Assembly: GCA_003864495.1 (NCBI GenBank)
Contig: ML133379.1
Location: 830,979-894,978, forward strand
DNA from: Nemopilema nomurai
Lineage: Eukaryota; Cnidaria; Scyphozoa; Rhizostomeae; Rhizostomatidae
Direction: 5' to 3'
Length of the DNA stretch: 64,000 nucleotides
Position numbers and translations under genes: made by a program. The notes beneath the pieces are model-generated. The model ran no database searches, was not told the DNA's origin, and saw only the letters and a program-made list of their open reading frames with translations. This document shows, one piece after another, positions 61,101-64,000 of this stretch. Each line of letters begins with the position of its first letter. Position 1 is the first letter of the stretch.

Positions 61101-62801
61101 TGGTGGGTTAAAAAATTGCAATTTTTGTGTCATTCTGACATGGAATGACCTATAGGTAAATTATCTACCAAACAGTAGCATTTGGTGTTTCCATTATTAT
61201 GAGACCATTTATAGGCCTAATGGTTAATATTTTGCAGTCATACCAAAATAATGTTTCATTCATACCATCAATCAACTGTTGGACCTTATTGTTTCCTAAC
61301 TCAGTGTGAATGAGTTGAACATAGAGCCTCATTCCCATAGTTCAAGGCCGGAAGCCTTTGGAAACACCATTGCAAAGGGAATTGAAATTGACCTAAAGTG
61401 AGTCTATTGAGGAGTTTTCCAAAAGATCAAGGATTTAGCCACCTTAGCAATATTTTGACTATCCATAAAATCACCCCTTTTACATTTTCTCATTTTCAAC
61501 AATTGTTTCTAGATATGTTTTTAATAACTAAAGTTAGTTTCTTCCTTGTTCATTTCTTTCCCTTTTTTTGTTTTCAAGCTTTAAAATTATTTTCACTATC
61601 CAGTACTTGTTCCTTATATGAAAACAATTTCTAGCCAATTGTTTGGGTGATAGGTATTTTTTCAATTGATTCAAGACAACCTCCCATAGTTTATTTCTTT
61701 AGTAGCAAAAATACAGTACAAATATAGAATTAACAAATCAATGGAAACAGTTAAATGTATAATCAGCAAGTTTTACTTAAAGTGTTTCTAGTACAATTAA
61801 TAAATCAGCAACTTAAACTCAAGGCAATGATAATTCATGGAAAGAAGTTTTTTAAACCAGAGGGACTTATTTTTAATATTCACAGAGCTGTTCATCTTCT
61901 GATATAATATCAAAAAAATATTCTTCGTATAACTCATGAAAAGCAAGAAAACTGGTAACAAACAAGGAAAGTTGGTTCTTCGATTTGACATGTGTTGGGG
62001 CTGTGTGACTGAGGCATAAAATAGGGACCACAAAATGGGTGGTGGGCTGTTGCTTGATGTTATGAAAAAGGTGAAACTAAAGAATCAGGATTCTACAAAA
62101 ACAATTTGCCTTTCAAAAGTAAAATAAACATGCCATTGCCAATGACACATGGGCTTCTGCCAATACCAGACAGTCAAGAGGGGGTGGGGTATTTTTTAGT
62201 ATTCAAGCACTGTACCAAGCTCAAACACCAAACCCAAACACCAAACTGTTTTTGTAGAGTCCAGATTCTTAAGATTTACCTGAAGAAATATTGACTTGTG
62301 TCCCGAACTGGCAAAGGTAAGTAACAATGCAAGTCAAAAATGGGTCAACAAACTAGAGATTCATATATGTACTACAGAGATTATATATACAAAGGTAAAT
62401 ATTCAAAAAACGTACAGTTCTGTTGCAATTTGGGGCCACATATAAATATTAGACAGTCCACTGCCACATTGCTTTTACATGGTTTGTTGTGGTGCTGGTG
62501 ACCAAATGCTATCGTTTGGTATACAATTTATTACCTATAGATGACCTATATCATGGAGAGATACGCTACTTAGAGGTTACAAAGTGGAGTTTAATAACCT
62601 TGCGCAGCTTAAACTACGTGCCACTATTGTTGAAAGATAAACCACGAGGGGCGTGAAAACTATAAATGTTTTTCATACCCTTCTGGTGATGTCCTGCTGT
62701 TGATCTAAGCAGCTTGGTATCATTTCTACAAGTTCAAGAATGGTTGGTATCAAGTTCAGCTCGTACGTCAGCGACTGTGGGGTTGCAACTTGCTGATTCA
62801 T
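58190..62801 (-). CDS. MED9: Mediator subunit 9, 3 exons
   Basis: Minus-strand exons 62801-62679, 58702-58575 and 58262-58190 join in phase (0, then 2) to give 107 residues. Exon 1 reads MNQQVATPQSLTYELN and then LIPTILELVEMIPSCLDQQ. Exon 2 has FRAKLQSCRELVSKQPGLE followed by a charged helix EEQDRELNKLKKQLKQK, and exon 3 starts ELLERFSSLEM. The two helices joined by a PG-containing loop, and the closing LLxxYxSL-like segment, match MED9, a small middle-module subunit of the Mediator complex that bridges activators and RNA polymerase II. It lacks the long proline-rich N-terminus of the human protein. Intron 1 is about 4 kb because of nested transposons. It shares a divergent promoter with RPS20. 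Confidence 0.8.
58804..61150 (-). mobile_element. DNA transposon with GGTCATTCCAT ends and a transposase-like gene
   Basis: The inverted ends share 21 bases starting GGTCATTCCATGTCAGAATG at both ends. Farther in, a second block (ACCTCAGATTTTGATGATT and on) is also inverted. Length 2347 bp. It encodes the frameshifted transposase-like gene on the minus strand and sits within one arm of P2. A clear target-site duplication was not found. The same tip motif bounds elements at 7.1 and 54.9 kb. Confidence 0.82.
59559..61085 (-). pseudogene. Transposase-like protein, one frameshift, no start codon
   Basis: Part 1 (about 61085-60440) is open without an ATG and reads IGFSKFASLRPK, THSVCVCTSHQN, HRCAQCPG and LLDFAENFKF followed by VQDEVQGYHWNQKQ. 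Near 60440 the frame shifts. Part 2 continues VHYFSEGCAGQYKNCKHF, LCHHMEDFG, FFATSHGKSPCDGIGGTVKR and a C-terminal half with TVCSYDKDYWVG and VSFMWPRRDD. The D, E and GCAGQYKN/SPCDG signatures recur, from memory, in uncharacterised repeat-encoded proteins of cnidarians and insects, and suggest an RNase H-like DDE nuclease; I cannot assign a superfamily. The first part runs into the right-end inverted repeat, so the true N-terminus is probably deleted. Confidence 0.75.
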
Positions 62802-63129
62802 TTCTATATTTTTCTCAAGCAAAATATGATTTCACAGTTCGTCAATTTCGTTGCGTGCTTTATAACATCTTCCGTCTCCTCAACTAGTAATTGAAAGTCA
62901 TCTAATCCTTGTAGTTGCTAGGCCTGGCTGGCCGCCATTAAAACGACTTGCTTATCCACCAATGCGAGGCTCTCTCTGCAAGGCATCATGGGAGCACACA
63001 CGTGCCTTGTCAATTCCATCGCGTTTGTCACTTCTCTTCGTGCAATCAGAAGTTTAGGCTCACCGCTGCAAGTTCTCCACACACTCAAACTAGAGTACTC
63101 CCATTTACTCGGACAACTAAGCAAGTCGG
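62802..63129. promoter_or_regulatory. Divergent promoter between MED9 and RPS20
   Basis: About 330 bp separate the MED9 start codon (62801, minus) from the RPS20 transcription start inferred at about 63130. The region is richer in GC and CpG than the introns on either side. No TATA box was recognised, as expected for ribosomal protein genes. An open frame on the minus strand here is not supported. Confidence 0.6.
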
Positions 63130-63138
63130 CCTTTCTTT
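63130..63138 (+). promoter_or_regulatory. 5' TOP-like pyrimidine tract of RPS20
   Basis: CCTTTCTTT immediately upstream of the RPS20 start codon. Ribosomal protein mRNAs in animals begin with C and a pyrimidine run, so transcription most likely starts at about 63130. The assignment is by position and sequence only. Confidence 0.6.
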
Positions 63139-63142
63139 AACA

Positions 63143-64000
63143 ATGGTATGAAATAGTTTAAATTGGCACGTAATGTGCCGGCCTTTATTCGTTCCTGATT
63201 TTGTAGAGAAATATATTACAATATTCGACACTTCATTTCAGCTAAATTATACTTTTGAAGATACATGATCATTTAAGAATATGATGAAATTTCTTAAAGA
63301 TATGATACTGAGAGCAAATTTTAATAATGAGTGATCTAGCTATGACTCTATTTCACGGGACATTTCAACAAGGGAGACGATTTATATTTTGTTTAACTTC
63401 TAACAATTTTCATCTTTATGTACTTAAGAGAGACAGAGATGCTGCATGCAACAGAAAATATTTAGAAGAGTTACCTGCAAGACATTACGTATGAGAAATT
63501 TCCTCTGACTGGGTGGCCACATGGGCGGGTTGGTGTTAATGCCCTGCTACATTAAATACCCTCTCTAGAGCTCATTAGCAAGTATACAAAACTTAACATT
63601 AGTTGCATGCCCCTAAAAATGAGAAAAGTGTGTATACTTTTCTGGAAATGAATCTAGTCCATTTGGTGACATGAAGTCATTAATTTTTTAATTTGTTAGA
63701 ATTTTAGACATGAAGTATTGGTCCAGAAATAATTATGAAATATAATAAGTTGATCTTGGTCCAAAGGGATCTGCAAAATTTATTAGCTGACCATCTCTTG
63801 GCATCTAGGCAGCAGCATACAAGGAAAAACAAGCTCCATTTGAAGATGCACCTATTCACCGTATCAGGATTACACTGACAAGCAGGAATGTTCGCAGTTT
63901 AGAAAAGGTTTGTGCAGATCTCATCAAGGGAGCGAAAAGCAACAAGCTTGATGTGAAAGGACCTGTCCGTCTTCCAACCAAAACCTTGAGAATCACGACA
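63143..64000 (+). CDS. RPS20: 40S ribosomal protein S20 (uS10), partial at window end
   Basis: Exon 1 holds only the ATG (63143-63145) before a donor GTATGA; exon 2 begins at 63809 (gcatctag acceptor) in phase 0 and is open to 64000. Protein: [16 protein letters not shown], then [20 protein letters not shown] and [14 protein letters not shown], which is RPS20 residue for residue over the universal uS10 signature. About 65 of an expected 120 residues lie in the window. uS10 sits in the head of the small subunit. A pyrimidine run CCTTTCTTT at 63130-63138 just before the ATG looks like a 5' TOP motif, which places translation under mTOR control in animals. The 5' UTR would be only about 12 bases. 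Confidence 0.96.

Larger units (their letters stand above)
58762..62571. mobile_element. Palindromic inverted-repeat element, copy P2, carrying a nested transposon
   Basis: The left end GCTAATGCAGTAACATACC (58762) continuing CTCCATAATCCACATAC matches the ends of copy P1. The right end (about 62490-62571) is the inverted partner, with TATCATGGAGAGATACG. The left inverted repeat is split by the element at 58804-61150 and resumes at 61151 as TATAGGTAAATTATCTACC followed by AGTAGCATTTGGTG. Without the insertion P2 would be about 1.46 kb. Its interior has no coding frame. Confidence 0.72.

Noticed and set aside
62918..63124. Minus-strand ORF in the MED9-RPS20 interval
   Set aside because: Falls in the divergent promoter; MED9 already starts at 62801 and this frame does not join it.

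Overview
The window looks like nuclear DNA of an animal: AT-rich, with spliceosomal (GT-AG) introns, single-copy metazoan genes and many degraded transposable elements. A cnidarian, probably an anthozoan (coral or sea anemone), is my best guess. It rests on the mix of compact introns, a cysteine-rich antistasin-like secreted protein, a CD225/dispanin gene, a CaRF-like factor, BEL/Pao retroelements and many short inverted-repeat elements. This is inference, not proof.

Layout. 1-7.6 kb is mostly repeats: a 26-bp minisatellite (about 480-2370), a 333-bp interspersed repeat split by an internally deleted hAT transposon (2549-5486), and elements whose ends read GGTCATTCCAT. 7.9-12.1 kb holds a three-exon CaRF-like transcription factor gene (+). 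13.6-15.9 kb has an 11-bp minisatellite and a foldback structure with tandem-repeat arms, one arm hit by a MITE. 16.8 kb carries the intronless mitochondrial assembly factor SDHAF1 (+). 18.8-20.3 kb has two hypothetical minus-strand coding blocks, one a likely type II membrane protein. 20.3-27 kb is largely non-coding with a palindromic element, a LINE 3' fragment and a MITE. 27.2-29.3 kb is a four-exon CD225/dispanin gene (+) with a one-base frameshift. 29.8-36.8 kb is a repeat copy followed by two joined, decayed BEL/Pao elements. 40.1-42.0 kb is a three-exon antistasin-like secreted protein gene (+). 44.4-56.1 kb is WDR26 (+, 15 coding exons found, every splice phase consistent). 58.2-62.8 kb is MED9 (-, three exons), whose first intron holds a palindromic element that was itself invaded by a transposon with a frameshifted transposase-like gene. 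62.8-63.1 kb is a short divergent promoter shared by MED9 and RPS20. RPS20 (+) starts at 63143 and runs off the window end.

The host genes do unrelated housekeeping and regulatory jobs: CTLH/GID ubiquitin ligase, Mediator, ribosome, complex II assembly and membrane trafficking. No operon-like system is visible. The most unusual content is in the mobile DNA: nested insertions with recoverable order, a transposon family linked by GGTCATTCCAT ends with a transposase-like protein I cannot assign to a named superfamily, and a BEL/BEL chimera.
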